A stretch of 32,348 nucleotides of DNA from an uncultured Erysipelotrichaceae bacterium (GCA_944326795.1 CALVFJ010000020.1:1-32348), one strand, 5' to 3'. Positions 24,074 through 32,231 are shown, numbered from the stretch's first letter. Notes: a model not told the origin generated them from the sequence alone. Program-made: numbers and translations.

Positions 24074-25444
24074 ATGAGCACTAGCAGATATGATATTACA
24101 AATGGCCCAATTGCAAAGCAGATCCTGACATTTTTCTTTCCTATCTTATTAGGAACGTTTTTCCAGCAGCTTTATAATACAGCGGATGCCCTGATCGTAG
24201 GAAATTATGTTGGTACCAATGCATTAGGCGCTGTTGGTGGATCAAGTGCACAGATCATCAGTTTGTTGATTGGCTTGTTTGTTGGTATATCAACAGGATC
24301 AGCAGTACTTATTTCGCAATTTTATGGCGCGCATGATCATGAAAAAGTATATAATACCATTCAAACGAGCATGGTCATTTCTCTTGTTGGCGGTATCATA
24401 TTAATGATCATAGGTTGGCTTTTTAGTGAACAGATGCTAAGAATGATGAATACTCCCGAAGAATTGATGATATTTTCTCAAACTTATCTTAATGTTTATT
24501 TTGCGGGTACCATTCCTTCATTGATCTATAATATGGGGTCTGGTATCATTCGATCGATGGGAGATTCAAAAAGACCACTTTATTTTTTAATTGCTGCATG
24601 TTTGATCAATATTATTTTAGATGTGATCTTCGTCATGATTTTTAATTGGCAAGTTTTTGGTGCAGCGCTAGCAACCATTATTTCGCAATTGATAAGTGCG
24701 TTATTGGTCATTTATGCATTGAGCAATCATTATGATGCATATAGTCTTAATATGCGAAAGTTGTTTATTGATAAAGAGGTCATCAAGAATATCATCTTTA
24801 TTGGTGTTCCAACAGGAATAAATTCAGTGCTTTATTCACTATCAAATATTTTGATCCAGACCAGCATCAATGGTTTTGGAGCAATCACGGTGGCGGCATA
24901 TACGGCATATGGTAAGATCGATGTCATCTACTGGATGATTATCTCAGCTTTTGGAGTTGCAATTATGACTTTTGTCGGCCAGAATTTTGGCGCTAATAAA
25001 CTTGAGCGAATCAAGAAAGGGGTGCATATCACATTAGGACTAGCTTTAGGTGCAACCTTGGTAATAGCTGGGGTATTATTGTTTGGTGGCAATTATATCT
25101 TCGCGTTATTTACCAAAGATCAGGAAGTGATCAGGATCGGTATGGAGATTTTGCAACAATTGGTTCCATATTATATTGCTTATATATGTATCGAAATTTA
25201 CTCTGGTGCAGTAAGAGCGACAGGTGATACAGTTTTGCCAACGATCATTACGGGTCTTGGAGTTGTCGGAGTAAGGGTCGTTTGGCTGTTGTTTTTTACG
25301 CATGTAAGCGTAAGTGAGGTGCTTTTGGTATATCCATTATCTTGGGTCTCAACTTCAATCATTTATATATTCTATTACTATCAAGGATCGTGGTTGAAAA
25401 GGCAAATAAAAAAGCGTGATAAGATCATGCATAAAGAAGCGTAA
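24074..25444 (+). CDS. MATE family efflux transporter
   Basis: A 456-residue protein of standard MATE length with twelve predicted helices in two homologous halves. The N-terminal ILTFFFPILLGTFFQQLYNTADALIVGNYVG is the hallmark of the DinF/NorM-like branch common in Bacillota, and the second half begins near IGVPTGINSVLYSLSNILIQ. It should export cationic organic compounds in exchange for Na+ or H+; the substrate is unknown. GGGGGA lies before the ATG. No regulator is adjacent. The ROK gene follows 50 bases later on the same strand, with its own ribosome binding site. Confidence 0.93.
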   Translation: MSTSRYDITNGPIAKQILTFFFPILLGTFFQQLYNTADALIVGNYVGTNALGAVGGSSAQIISLLIGLFVGISTGSAVLISQFYGAHDHEKVYNTIQTSMVISLVGGIILMIIGWLFSEQMLRMMNTPEELMIFSQTYLNVYFAGTIPSLIYNMGSGIIRSMGDSKRPLYFLIAACLINIILDVIFVMIFNWQVFGAALATIISQLISALLVIYALSNHYDAYSLNMRKLFIDKEVIKNIIFIGVPTGINSVLYSLSNILIQTSINGFGAITVAAYTAYGKIDVIYWMIISAFGVAIMTFVGQNFGANKLERIKKGVHITLGLALGATLVIAGVLLFGGNYIFALFTKDQEVIRIGMEILQQLVPYYIAYICIEIYSGAVRATGDTVLPTIITGLGVVGVRVVWLLFFTHVSVSEVLLVYPLSWVSTSIIYIFYYYQGSWLKRQIKKRDKIMHKEA

Positions 25445-25496
25445 ACCATTGTTCCTATATGAATTTTGATGATAAAATAAAAAAGAGGACAATAGC

Positions 25497-26390
25497 ATGG
25501 AGAAGATCTTATCCATCGATGTAGGTGGGACATTTATCAAATATGGCTTTTTTGATAGCGATTATGTAATTTATGATAAAGGTAAGATAGTTACGCCTAA
25601 AAAAAGCGTTACAGCTTTTTTAGCAGGAATACAAGAAATTATTGACAAATTTTCCACTATTGATGGTTTGGCTGTTTCTTTGCCAGGATTTGTCGATGCT
25701 GAATGTGGCCATGTACGGATCGGTGGAGCATTATCGGTCTTAAGCGATACTAATGTCAAAGAATTATTAAGCAACCGCTTTTCTTTGCCAGTAGCTATTG
25801 AAAATGATGCTCGCTGCGCAACCTTGGCCGAATTGACATTAGGAAATTTAAAGGATGTTAATAATGGGGCAGCCATGATCTTTGGTACGGGCATTGGTGC
25901 TGGTATCGTAATTGATCGCAAGATCATAAAAGGTAATAATCTTTGTGCAGGTGAGATATCGTATCTTAGCATGGATCTAACTTCAAATATTACTAGAAAC
26001 AATTTTTTTTCTGCACATTGCAGCATCAGCGGCATAGCTAAAGAAATCGAAAAGTATACAGGGCTTAACGATATAAATGGTATCGAGGCTTTTAAGATGA
26101 TCAAAGCTGGAAACAAAGATGTAGAGCAAGCATTAAAAGTAGTTTGTCACAAGATTGCTATGCAGATATATCAGCTCCAGTTTATCATTGATGCCGAAAA
26201 GGTCGTGATAGGCGGGGGAATCTCAGCTGAACCTTTATTTATTGATTATATTAAAAGAGATATTGCACAGATTGCCAAAGATAATCCTTCTTTGCCATGT
26301 ATACCGCAAGTTGAAGCATGTTATTTTGGCAATGATGCAAATTTATTAGGAGCTTTATTAAATTTCGAAAAACGAAACAAAAAGGAATAG
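25497..26390 (+). CDS. ROK family protein (probable sugar kinase)
   Basis: A 297-residue protein with ROK/ASKHA features: phosphate-1 motif LSIDVGGTFIKYG (residues 5-17), ENDARCATLAE (about 101-111, catalytic Asp) and phosphate-2 motif IFGTGIGAGIVID (about 128-140). It lacks the N-terminal helix-turn-helix of ROK repressors, so a kinase for glucose or an N-acetylated sugar is likely. The usual Cys-rich zinc motif of bacterial ROK kinases is not present; a single His-Cys (SAHCS) stands there, as in some Bacillota ROK subgroups. AGAGGA precedes the ATG. It is closed by a bidirectional terminator. Confidence 0.9.
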   Translation: MEKILSIDVGGTFIKYGFFDSDYVIYDKGKIVTPKKSVTAFLAGIQEIIDKFSTIDGLAVSLPGFVDAECGHVRIGGALSVLSDTNVKELLSNRFSLPVAIENDARCATLAELTLGNLKDVNNGAAMIFGTGIGAGIVIDRKIIKGNNLCAGEISYLSMDLTSNITRNNFFSAHCSISGIAKEIEKYTGLNDINGIEAFKMIKAGNKDVEQALKVVCHKIAMQIYQLQFIIDAEKVVIGGGISAEPLFIDYIKRDIAQIAKDNPSLPCIPQVEACYFGNDANLLGALLNFEKRNKKE

Positions 26391-26414
26391 GCTAAATAAG
26401 CTTATTCCTTTTCT
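26378..26414. terminator. Bidirectional terminator between ROK gene and conserved unknown
   Basis: AAAAAGGAATAGGCT pairs with AGCTTATTCCTTTT across an AAATA loop (about 26379-26413, one G-T pair), giving a long stem flanked by A and T runs. It overlaps the ends of both converging genes. Confidence 0.85.
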
Positions 26415-26830
26415 TGATTTTGTTGAATGTAATCTTCGATCGTTTCATCGCTATAGCTTAATAACTTGCCAAATCTATAGGCAATGTCGCGACGAACATG
26501 TTCATATTCATGTTTTCGGATGGCTTCTTGTTTTATTTGTTTCAACAAGCAATATTCTTGGATATCTTTTTCATCATGATAAAAGATGATATTATAAGTG
26601 TCTTTATTCATGCTTAAAGGGAAAAGATCGGTTAATAACGGGTCATCATCAAGGTAGTACCTAATGGCATATTTTTGGGTAATTTGTTCAACGAATGGAA
26701 TATAGCGATCGCGCAAACTTTTGGATGGAGAAGGATGCGCCAAGGCTATTTTTTTCAGCTTTGCCTTGACCATCTCGCTAAAGCAATCTATAACACCGCA
26801 ATTATAAGAGAATTCATCAATTTTCATCAT
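26402..26830 (-). CDS. Conserved protein of unknown function
   Basis: A 142-residue soluble protein, mixed helix and strand, with no signal or membrane segment. It has YNCGVIDCFSEMVKA at the N-terminus, a middle segment YYLDDDPLLTDLFPLSMNKDTYNIIFYHD and a helical, charged C-terminus (HEYEHVRRDIAYRFGKLLSY). I recall similar small proteins with the same DLFP-S-MNK core in other Bacillota but no function for them. AAGGAG precedes two adjacent ATGs on the minus strand. The gene stands alone and converges with the ROK gene. Confidence 0.75.
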   Translation of the reverse strand: MMKIDEFSYNCGVIDCFSEMVKAKLKKIALAHPSPSKSLRDRYIPFVEQITQKYAIRYYLDDDPLLTDLFPLSMNKDTYNIIFYHDEKDIQEYCLLKQIKQEAIRKHEYEHVRRDIAYRFGKLLSYSDETIEDYIQQNQEKE

Positions 26831-26942
26831 ATTTATATCTCCTTATGTATATTATAAGATATATCATTTTTAAAATATATTCAAAATAGAGATAATGATA
26901 GAAAGATGAATTTTCTTTATAAATCGATATCATTGCTTGATT

Positions 26943-27291
26943 TTACTTGCTTATCTCAAAACTATTCATGATAGCTGATAAATTCGCTAATTTTGCATCA
27001 TCAAATGAACTAATGAAGTTTATAAGTTGTTCTTGCCATGAAGATGTTGGATCAAGCATAGCTATAGCTTTTCTGGATAATTTTTCATGGGTCGATAGAA
27101 GTACATTTTACTAATAGGGCTATTTCTAGAAAATCTAGATTTTGGTAATAGTAATGATATTCTGCATCATAGAAGATATCGTTATCTAAAAGGTCCATTA
27201 AATCATAAATGTTTAAATGTGTTTCGTTTAAGATCTTTATTTTTTCTTGTGTATTTTTTGAGCTTTCAAGACGCTTAAACAACATGAACAT
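26943..27291 (-). pseudogene. Frameshifted small soluble protein gene
   Basis: The first 61 codons (from ATG at 27291) read MFMLFKRLESSKNTQEKIK... to LEIALLV, then the frame closes at 27085. The next frame continues with sensible protein: NVLLSTHEKLSRKAIAMLD, then SSWQEQLINFISSFDDAKLA and a stop at 26943. Removing one base from the four-base run at 27106-27109 would join them into a 115-residue, helical, acidic protein. The family is not recognised; its size and style recall immunity proteins, but nothing supports that directly. There is no good ribosome binding site, and a stop codon immediately precedes the ATG, so the 5-prime end may also be decayed. Confidence 0.5.
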
Positions 27292-27350
27292 TTATTTGTT
27301 CAAGGCAGTATGAAGCTCATGAATACAAAGTGATCTTTTTCATTTTGTAA

Positions 27351-27466
27351 TATAATCTTGAGCAAGGTAGAGACCTAGATCGCTATATAGCCAATAATGA
27401 GCGATGGTTGGAAGCTGAACGGCATCATAAGATATAACTTCTTGATAAGTATACTAGGTTATATCA
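27351..27466 (+). ncRNA. Possible T-box leader remnant plus inverted repeat
   Basis: TATAAT (27351-27356) is followed by GGTAGAGA and a short stem ATCGCT (27379-27384)/AGCGAT (27400-27405), then GCGATGGTTGG (27401-27411), which resembles the distal stem I of T-box leaders (compare the common ending GATGGTTGGTG). The T-box sequence itself and a terminator are missing, and no amino-acid or tRNA-synthetase gene follows. GATATAAC (27431-27438) and GTTATATC (27458-27465) form an inverted repeat downstream. Confidence 0.25.
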
Positions 27467-27526
27467 TATATTTATTATGATATTCAATATTATAAAAATA
27501 AGAGCAAATATGATATGATAGTAGCG

Positions 27527-27565
27527 AAAAAAATGATGGATGTTTTTAGATCCATCATTTTTTTA
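27527..27565 (-). terminator. Terminator of the GNAT gene (27555-28034)
   Basis: AAAATGATGGAT (about 27530-27541) pairs with ATCCATCATTTT (27550-27561). A-runs on the left give T-runs on the minus strand after the GNAT stop codon, and T-runs on the right allow use in the other direction. Confidence 0.8.
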
Positions 27566-28034
27566 ACATTAGCTCCATGTTTGTTTTTCGAATTTTCATG
27601 CCCATATGTTCGTAAAACTTTTTTGCGTTATCATTACCTTCCCATACATTTAATGTTATGGCATCACAGCCATTATCTAGTGCAAATTGCTTGATCGCAT
27701 CAAAGATCTTTGTCCCTACATGCTGTTGACGATAATTTTGGCTGATACAGATATCATCGATATATAGTGTCTTGCTAGGAACCAAAGATTGTTGATCGAT
27801 GGTTTGAAAAATACAAAAACCATAGCCGATAACTTCGTCATCATCATTGACAGCAACGATGATCGGGGTGTTAGGGTCTTCGATGATCTTAGTTAATTCA
27901 TCAGCAGAATATTTTGTCGTACCAGAAATAAAGATATCGGGACGGATAGCGGCATGTACTTCTAATACTTCATGTAATAATTTTAAGATCAAAGGTATAT
28001 CGGAAAGCTTAGCGCTGCGAATGTTTATTGCCAT
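27555..28034 (-). CDS. GNAT family N-acetyltransferase
   Basis: A 159-residue GNAT protein. INIRSAKLSDIPLIL opens the fold, and LYIDDICISQNYRQQHVGTKIF contains the acetyl-CoA pyrophosphate loop (R-x-x-x-V-G, close to the Q/RxxGxG consensus). LNVWEGNDNAKKFYEHMGMKI is the conserved C-terminal motif with the catalytic-site Tyr. It transfers acetyl from acetyl-CoA to an unidentified amine. The frame runs six codons further upstream to an ATG at 28052, but GAAGTGA lies just before the ATG at 28034 and the fold begins there, so the shorter form is preferred. Confidence 0.9.
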   Translation of the reverse strand: MAINIRSAKLSDIPLILKLLHEVLEVHAAIRPDIFISGTTKYSADELTKIIEDPNTPIIVAVNDDDEVIGYGFCIFQTIDQQSLVPSKTLYIDDICISQNYRQQHVGTKIFDAIKQFALDNGCDAITLNVWEGNDNAKKFYEHMGMKIRKTNMELMLKK

Positions 28035-28136
28035 ATTTATCACTTCTTTCATGACAATATTATACTAAAATAAAATGTTAGATATAAGAAAAAAGATATT
28101 TATTTGTTATTTTGGTGATATTGTTAAAAATAATGA

Positions 28137-28583
28137 TTACTGAGCGGTATATAATTTTCCTAAAATATCTTTTAAAACTAAAAAGGCATCAGTTTTATCA
28201 TATTTATAAGTCGTTTGTAATTGATCAAGCAGCTGCTTAAGACCTTGCTGATAATGATCGATATCAACTTCGTTGGCATAAGTGAGCAAGATTGGATATT
28301 TTTTTCCCCATAATTTGGTCCAATCAACTTCTTTTTGGGTTTTTTCGCTTACCTTATCGATGGCTTCTTCAATTTCTTTTACTTCGATATCATAAGATAC
28401 CAGTTCATCTAAGCTGATATTATAGATGGTTGCTAATTTTTTAGCTTGATAGATATCTGGAACAGTTTCAGAAGTTTCCCATTTGGAAATTGTTTGACGG
28501 CTTACTCCTAATTTGGCGGCAATTTCTTCCTGTGAATGTCCGCTTTTTTTACGAGCATTGAATAGACTATTACCTAGCTTCAT
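28137..28583 (-). CDS. XRE family helix-turn-helix transcriptional regulator
   Basis: A 148-residue regulator. The HTH_3/Cro-CI domain spans residues 1-62: LGNSLFNARKKSGHSQEEIAAKLGVSRQTISKWE is textbook, followed by VPDIYQAKKLATIYNISLDELV. The C-terminal 80 residues are helical and not recognised; they may sense a ligand or oligomerise. It is similar in design to the small stand-alone XRE proteins near transporter genes in Bacillota. AGGAGGTAA precedes the ATG, and TATAAT on the minus strand (28608-28603) is a likely -10. It is divergent from the GntR-ABC operon, but the operator motifs there fit GntR better. Confidence 0.9.
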   Translation of the reverse strand: MKLGNSLFNARKKSGHSQEEIAAKLGVSRQTISKWETSETVPDIYQAKKLATIYNISLDELVSYDIEVKEIEEAIDKVSEKTQKEVDWTKLWGKKYPILLTYANEVDIDHYQQGLKQLLDQLQTTYKYDKTDAFLVLKDILGKLYTAQ

Positions 28584-28677
28584 ATGTTACCTCCTTGCTG
28601 ATATTATAAAAAATAATAAGTTATAATGCTATCAAATGAAATTAGCAATTATGTTAATATTTCGTGCATGTAGAGAT

Positions 28678-28724
28678 AACAGTATATAATAGTTGACAAC
28701 AGTTATATACTGTTATATACTGTT
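28678..28724 (+). promoter_or_regulatory. GntR operon promoter with repeated operator half-sites
   Basis: TTGACA (28693-28698) and TATACT (28716-28721) are 17 bp apart, a strong promoter. The -10 region is built from two tandem copies of GTTATATACT (28702-28711 and 28712-28721). AACAGTATATAA (28678-28689) upstream is the reverse complement of TTATATACTGTT (28713-28724), and ACAGT-TATAT-ACTGT (28699-28713) is a near-palindrome. This layout fits autorepression by the downstream YtrA-like GntR protein. Confidence 0.65.
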
Positions 28725-28746
28725 TACACACAGAAGGAGCAATTAC

Positions 28747-29121
28747 ATGAATATTATTATTAATAATTCTTCAATGATACCTATATATGAGCAAATAGTT
28801 GATCAAATCAAAAATGAAATAATCAGCGGAGAATTACAAGAAAATGATATTTTGCCATCTGTTCGTTCTTTAGCTAAAACTTTGAAGATCAGCGCTTTAA
28901 CGGTAAAAAAGGCATATGATCAATTAGAAGATGAAGGCTTTACGACGACGATCCATGGTAAAGGTACGTTTGTAAAGGCGGCAAATAAAGAATTATTGTT
29001 AGAAGAACAAAAAAAAGATGTTGAAGTCAGTTTGGAAATGGCCATCCAAAAAGGACGAAATTATGGACTTGATGATGAACAAATCAAGATGATCTTTAAT
29101 TTGATCATGGAGGAAAGATGA
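28747..29121 (+). CDS. GntR family transcriptional regulator, YtrA-like
   Basis: A 124-residue YtrA-subfamily repressor. The winged HTH spans about residues 8-75 (PIYEQIVDQIKNEIISGEL, LPSVRSLAKTLKISALTVKKAYDQLEDEGF and HGKGTFV). Only about 50 residues follow, the short helical dimerisation tail that defines the YtrA group. Such proteins repress their own operon together with a downstream ABC transporter. AGAAGGAG lies before the ATG at 28747; an in-frame TTG at 28693 is actually the -35 element and is not a start. The ABC ATPase overlaps its stop by ATGA. Confidence 0.93.
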   Translation: MNIIINNSSMIPIYEQIVDQIKNEIISGELQENDILPSVRSLAKTLKISALTVKKAYDQLEDEGFTTTIHGKGTFVKAANKELLLEEQKKDVEVSLEMAIQKGRNYGLDDEQIKMIFNLIMEER

Positions 29122-29957
29122 TGCTTAAAATAAGTAATTTACAAAAAAAATATCCTAATTTTTCGTTACAATGTGATTTAGAAATAGCCCCTGGAGAGAT
29201 AGTAGGCCTAGTTGGAAAAAATGGTGCCGGCAAAACAACAATTTTTAAAGCGTGTTTAGGATTGATCAATAAAGATGAAGGAGATATCCAATTTTTTGAT
29301 CAACAATTAAGCTCTAAACTTAAGCAAGATATCGGTGTAGTTTTAGCAGACTCTAGCTTTAGTGGCTATTTAACGATCAAAGATATCTTGGCGATATTAC
29401 AAAGTAGCTATCAGCAGTTTCAACAAACAAAATTTCTAGAATATTGCCAGCGCTTTGAGCTACCGCTAAATAAAAAAATTAAAGATTTTTCCACAGGGAT
29501 GAAAGTTAAATTGAAAGTGATAGTTGCTTTAAGTCATGGAGCAAAGTTATTGATCTTAGATGAACCAACTACCGGCTTAGATGTGCTTGCTCGAGAAGAT
29601 ATCTTGGATTTATTACGTTTGTTCATGATGGAAGATGAAAACCGTTCGATCTTGATCAGTTCCCATATTGCTAGTGATCTTGAAGGCTTATGCGATCGGC
29701 TGTATATGATCGATAAAGGTAAGATCATCTTTGAGGAAACGATGGATACATTATTGAATGATTATGCAATCTTAAAAGTTAGCGAATCACAATATGCTGA
29801 CTTGGATAAAAACTATATCTTAAAGCAACAGCATACAGATTTTGGTTATGAATTGTTAACAAAGGAAAAAAGCTACTATTTAGAAAACTTTCCGCAGATC
29901 GTAATAGAAAAAGCAAATATAGATAAAGTTATTACCATGATGGTCAAAGGAGAATGA
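29121..29957 (+). CDS. ABC transporter ATP-binding protein, YtrB-like
   Basis: A 278-residue ATPase. Walker A is LVGKNGAGKTT (about 31-41), Walker B and D-loop LLILDEPTTGLD near residue 150, and the signature is the slightly degenerate FSTGMKVKL, typical of drug or bacteriocin ABC-2 ATPases. The C-terminal 60 residues form an accessory domain. Two ATGs (29118 and 29121) follow GGAGG at 29109-29113; the second has better spacing (seven bases). It works with the ABC-2 permease immediately downstream and is controlled by the GntR protein. Confidence 0.92.
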   Translation: MLKISNLQKKYPNFSLQCDLEIAPGEIVGLVGKNGAGKTTIFKACLGLINKDEGDIQFFDQQLSSKLKQDIGVVLADSSFSGYLTIKDILAILQSSYQQFQQTKFLEYCQRFELPLNKKIKDFSTGMKVKLKVIVALSHGAKLLILDEPTTGLDVLAREDILDLLRLFMMEDENRSILISSHIASDLEGLCDRLYMIDKGKIIFEETMDTLLNDYAILKVSESQYADLDKNYILKQQHTDFGYELLTKEKSYYLENFPQIVIEKANIDKVITMMVKGE

Positions 29958-29959
29958 AG

Positions 29960-30610
29960 ATGAAAGGATTATTGGTTAAGGATTTTAGGCTTTTAAAAGG
30001 GCAGTCACGTTTCTTTGGGGTGATCATAGTTCTTGCGATTCTTTTTGCTTTTGTTTTTGAACCACAGTTTTTATTTAGTTATATTGGCTATATGTTATCA
30101 TTATTTACGATCAGTACGATCAGCTATGATGAATATGATAATGGTTATCCATTTTTGTTTACCTTGCCGATTACTCGTAAAGAGTATGTGCTAGAGAAGT
30201 ATTTATTTGCTTTGGTGATGATAATTGCTACGGTCATCATTAGTTTATCGTTATATAGTGGATCAATGATATTAAAAAATGTATCGTTAACGTCAGATAT
30301 GATCTATTTTATAATTGCTAATATCTTGACGATATGTATGCTAGTAGCTATCATGTTACCACTACAGCTTAAATTTGGCTCTGAAAAAGGTAGAATTGCA
30401 ATTTCAGTGGTTATAGGAATTATCATTGTTTTGGGAATCGTGTTTATTAAAGTAGCTCCTAAGTTACATGTTGATCTAACATCTTTGCTGAACAGTATCT
30501 TTAGCTTAAATGGGATTATCTTAATGTTGGGGATAGCAGCTTTGGCAGTGATTGTGATAATAATATCTATGATGCTTAGTATAAAGATAATGAAGGCTAA
30601 AGAATTTTAA
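29960..30610 (+). CDS. ABC-2 type transporter permease
   Basis: A 216-residue membrane protein with six predicted helices: MKGLLVKDFRLLKGQSRFFG at the cytoplasmic start, then helices at about 20-45, 50-68, 85-110, 115-140, 145-165 and 185-210. This is the ABC2_membrane_2 style partner in GntR-regulated ABC operons. AGGAG (29948-29952) is too close to the ATG at 29954, so the ATG at 29960, seven bases on, is used. It is the third gene of the GntR-ATPase-permease operon; the exported substrate is unknown, cell-envelope antibiotics being a typical one for this class. Confidence 0.88.
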   Translation: MKGLLVKDFRLLKGQSRFFGVIIVLAILFAFVFEPQFLFSYIGYMLSLFTISTISYDEYDNGYPFLFTLPITRKEYVLEKYLFALVMIIATVIISLSLYSGSMILKNVSLTSDMIYFIIANILTICMLVAIMLPLQLKFGSEKGRIAISVVIGIIIVLGIVFIKVAPKLHVDLTSLLNSIFSLNGIILMLGIAALAVIVIIISMMLSIKIMKAKEF

Positions 30611-30689
30611 GAAAATTGTAAGGAAAATATCGTGCTTAATGTAAGGCTTTTGGCTATAATAAGACATAGATAAAAAATGGTGATCTAAT

Positions 30690-31382
30690 ATGCTGAATAT
30701 ATATAGAAAATATCGAAAGACATTCTTATCTATTGCTATTCAAATAGTGGCCATTGGCCTTGCTTGTGCAATCTTATATCAGCCAATGATGGCGTTTTTA
30801 GCAGATCCAGTTAGTCTAAAATCGCAATTACAAAGTTATGGTTTTTGGGGCATTGTTGTAATGATCTTGATCATTGCTGGGCAAGTTGTTTTTGCCTTTT
30901 TACCTGGGGAAATCGTTGAAGTATTAGCAGGATTTATTTATGGTGATATCATAGGGATGATCGTTTGTTTGCTAGGTATGAGCTTGGGAACCATCGTTAT
31001 CTTTGGGATGGTCAAGCTGTTTGGTAATAGTATATTGTATAAAATGATCGATAAAGAAGAATTACATAAGGTTCGATTTTTACAAGATAGCAAACGTCTG
31101 GATATGTTGTTATTCATGATCTTTTTTATCCCTGGTACCCCAAAGGATCTAATTACTTACTTTGCTCCTTTATTGGAAATAAAATTAGGAAAATTTTTGT
31201 TAATTACAATGTTTGCCCGTATCCCATCCATCATTACTTCTACGATTGGTGGCAATGCAATCGGTGAAAAGAATTATTTATTTTCAATTATTGTTTTTAT
31301 TGTTACGGGTATAATTTCGTTGATTGGAATCTTTATTTACCAAAAATATATCGTTAAGAATAAAGCTAAAGGCGAAGCATGA
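30690..31382 (+). CDS. TVP38/TMEM64 family membrane protein (VTT/DedA-like domain)
   Basis: A 230-residue membrane protein with the VTT/SNARE-associated domain. The re-entrant FAFLPGEIVEVLAGFIYG (about 71-88) carries the conserved Pro-Gly-Glu and Gly residues, and FIPGTPKDLITYFAPLLEI (about 150-168) is the second half-site. Five to six helices flank them. Related proteins act in lipid or small-molecule movement across the membrane; the role here is unknown. It has its own likely -10 (TATAAT at about 30655) and sits apart from the ABC operon. The stop codon lies inside a terminator hairpin. Confidence 0.88.
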   Translation: MLNIYRKYRKTFLSIAIQIVAIGLACAILYQPMMAFLADPVSLKSQLQSYGFWGIVVMILIIAGQVVFAFLPGEIVEVLAGFIYGDIIGMIVCLLGMSLGTIVIFGMVKLFGNSILYKMIDKEELHKVRFLQDSKRLDMLLFMIFFIPGTPKDLITYFAPLLEIKLGKFLLITMFARIPSIITSTIGGNAIGEKNYLFSIIVFIVTGIISLIGIFIYQKYIVKNKAKGEA

Positions 31383-31396
31383 GCTTCGCCTATTTT
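31370..31396. terminator. Bidirectional terminator between TVP38 and ElaA-like genes
   Basis: AGGCGAAGC (31370-31378), loop ATGA and GCTTCGCCT (31383-31391) form a perfect 9-bp stem. A T-rich stretch follows, and A-rich sequence precedes. It overlaps both gene ends. Confidence 0.75.
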
Positions 31397-31830
31397 AATG
31401 TCAAACGCATTTTTACATGAGGAATATCATCTTCTAGAAATGGTTTTGAAATAGCTTCAAATCCAAGTTGTTGATAAAAATCAATAGCATATTGTTGAGC
31501 TTCGATCGTAATGGAAGAAGTAGCAAAATTATCTTGGATGAATTTAATTCCTTCTCTCATCAACAAAGATCCATATCCTTTACGTCTTTGGGTTGAGATG
31601 ACTCGACCGATAGATGCATCATCAAATTTGATTCCAGGAGGAATGATCCTGATATAAGCTAATAATTTGTCTTGATGTTTCAAGTAGGCATGATAACTTA
31701 TGGGGTCGATATCATCGATTTCTTGATATGGACAATTTTGTTCAACAACAAAAACAGATACTCTAAGTTGATAAATTGCATGTATTTCTTGAATGGATAA
31801 TTCTTCAAAATGTTTGATGATAATGTTCAT
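31390..31830 (-). CDS. ElaA-like GNAT family N-acetyltransferase
   Basis: A 146-residue GNAT protein of the ElaA type. IYQLRVSVFVVEQNCPYQEIDDIDP (about 19-43) is the distinctive ElaA motif. IGRVISTQRRKGYGSLLMREGI (about 73-94) is the acetyl-CoA loop with R-x-K-G-Y-G, and AIDFYQQLGFE is the C-terminal GNAT motif. The acceptor substrate is unknown. GGAGG lies five to six bases before the ATG on the minus strand. It is a single gene converging with the TVP38-family gene. Confidence 0.92.
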   Translation of the reverse strand: MNIIIKHFEELSIQEIHAIYQLRVSVFVVEQNCPYQEIDDIDPISYHAYLKHQDKLLAYIRIIPPGIKFDDASIGRVISTQRRKGYGSLLMREGIKFIQDNFATSSITIEAQQYAIDFYQQLGFEAISKPFLEDDIPHVKMRLTLK

Positions 31831-32008
31831 GATGCCTCCAAGTATGGCAGAAATTATAGCATTTTACGGAAATTTATACAATAGTATGGGATATTGCAAA
31901 AAGATTCACAAGTATATATGTTATATTTTTATATCTGATAAGATATATGTCGTTAGTATTGTGTGGTGTAGAAACTGTTAGCAAATCATTGGTTTATGGG
32001 AAAGATAT

Positions 32009-32036
32009 ATCATAAACTTTTTAAAAAGTTTATGAT
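32009..32036. repeat. Perfect 28-bp palindrome
   Basis: The arms ATCATAAACTTTTT and AAAAAGTTTATGAT meet without a spacer and match perfectly. No T-run follows. It lies in a 278-base stretch (31831-32108) in which I see no gene. Confidence 0.6.
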
Positions 32037-32108
32037 CATAATTTTGTATATACTTTTAATTAATTTCGCATCAAGCAAACCATGTTACTGCAAAATATGA
32101 TGGATTGA

Positions 32109-32231
32109 ATGATTAAAATGAAAGAATTATCTGGATATTGTGGGTTCTCAACACCTCAATATTTTAGTACGGTCTTTAGTAAATATGTGAATATGACGCC
32201 TTCACAATATCTAATTAAGAAACAAAGATAA
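32109..32231 (+). pseudogene. Fragment of an AraC family regulator (C-terminal HTH)
   Basis: The 40-codon frame ending at 32231 reads MKELSGYCGFSTPQYFSTVF and then SKYVNMTPSQYLIKKQR. This is the second helix-turn-helix and end of an AraC/XylS DNA-binding domain (compare CGFSD-YFS-FKK-G-TPS-YR). A stop codon directly upstream and the absence of the first HTH and sensor domain show that only a remnant is left. The 117 bases after it, to the window end, hold no gene I can support. Confidence 0.7.

Noticed and set aside
25571..26116. 181-codon open frame on the minus strand
   Set aside because: Antisense shadow of the ROK gene, whose motifs are intact on the plus strand.
28693..28746. 18-codon N-terminal extension of the GntR gene from a TTG
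   Set aside because: The TTG is part of the TTGACA -35 element and the real ATG at 28747 has AGAAGGAG upstream.
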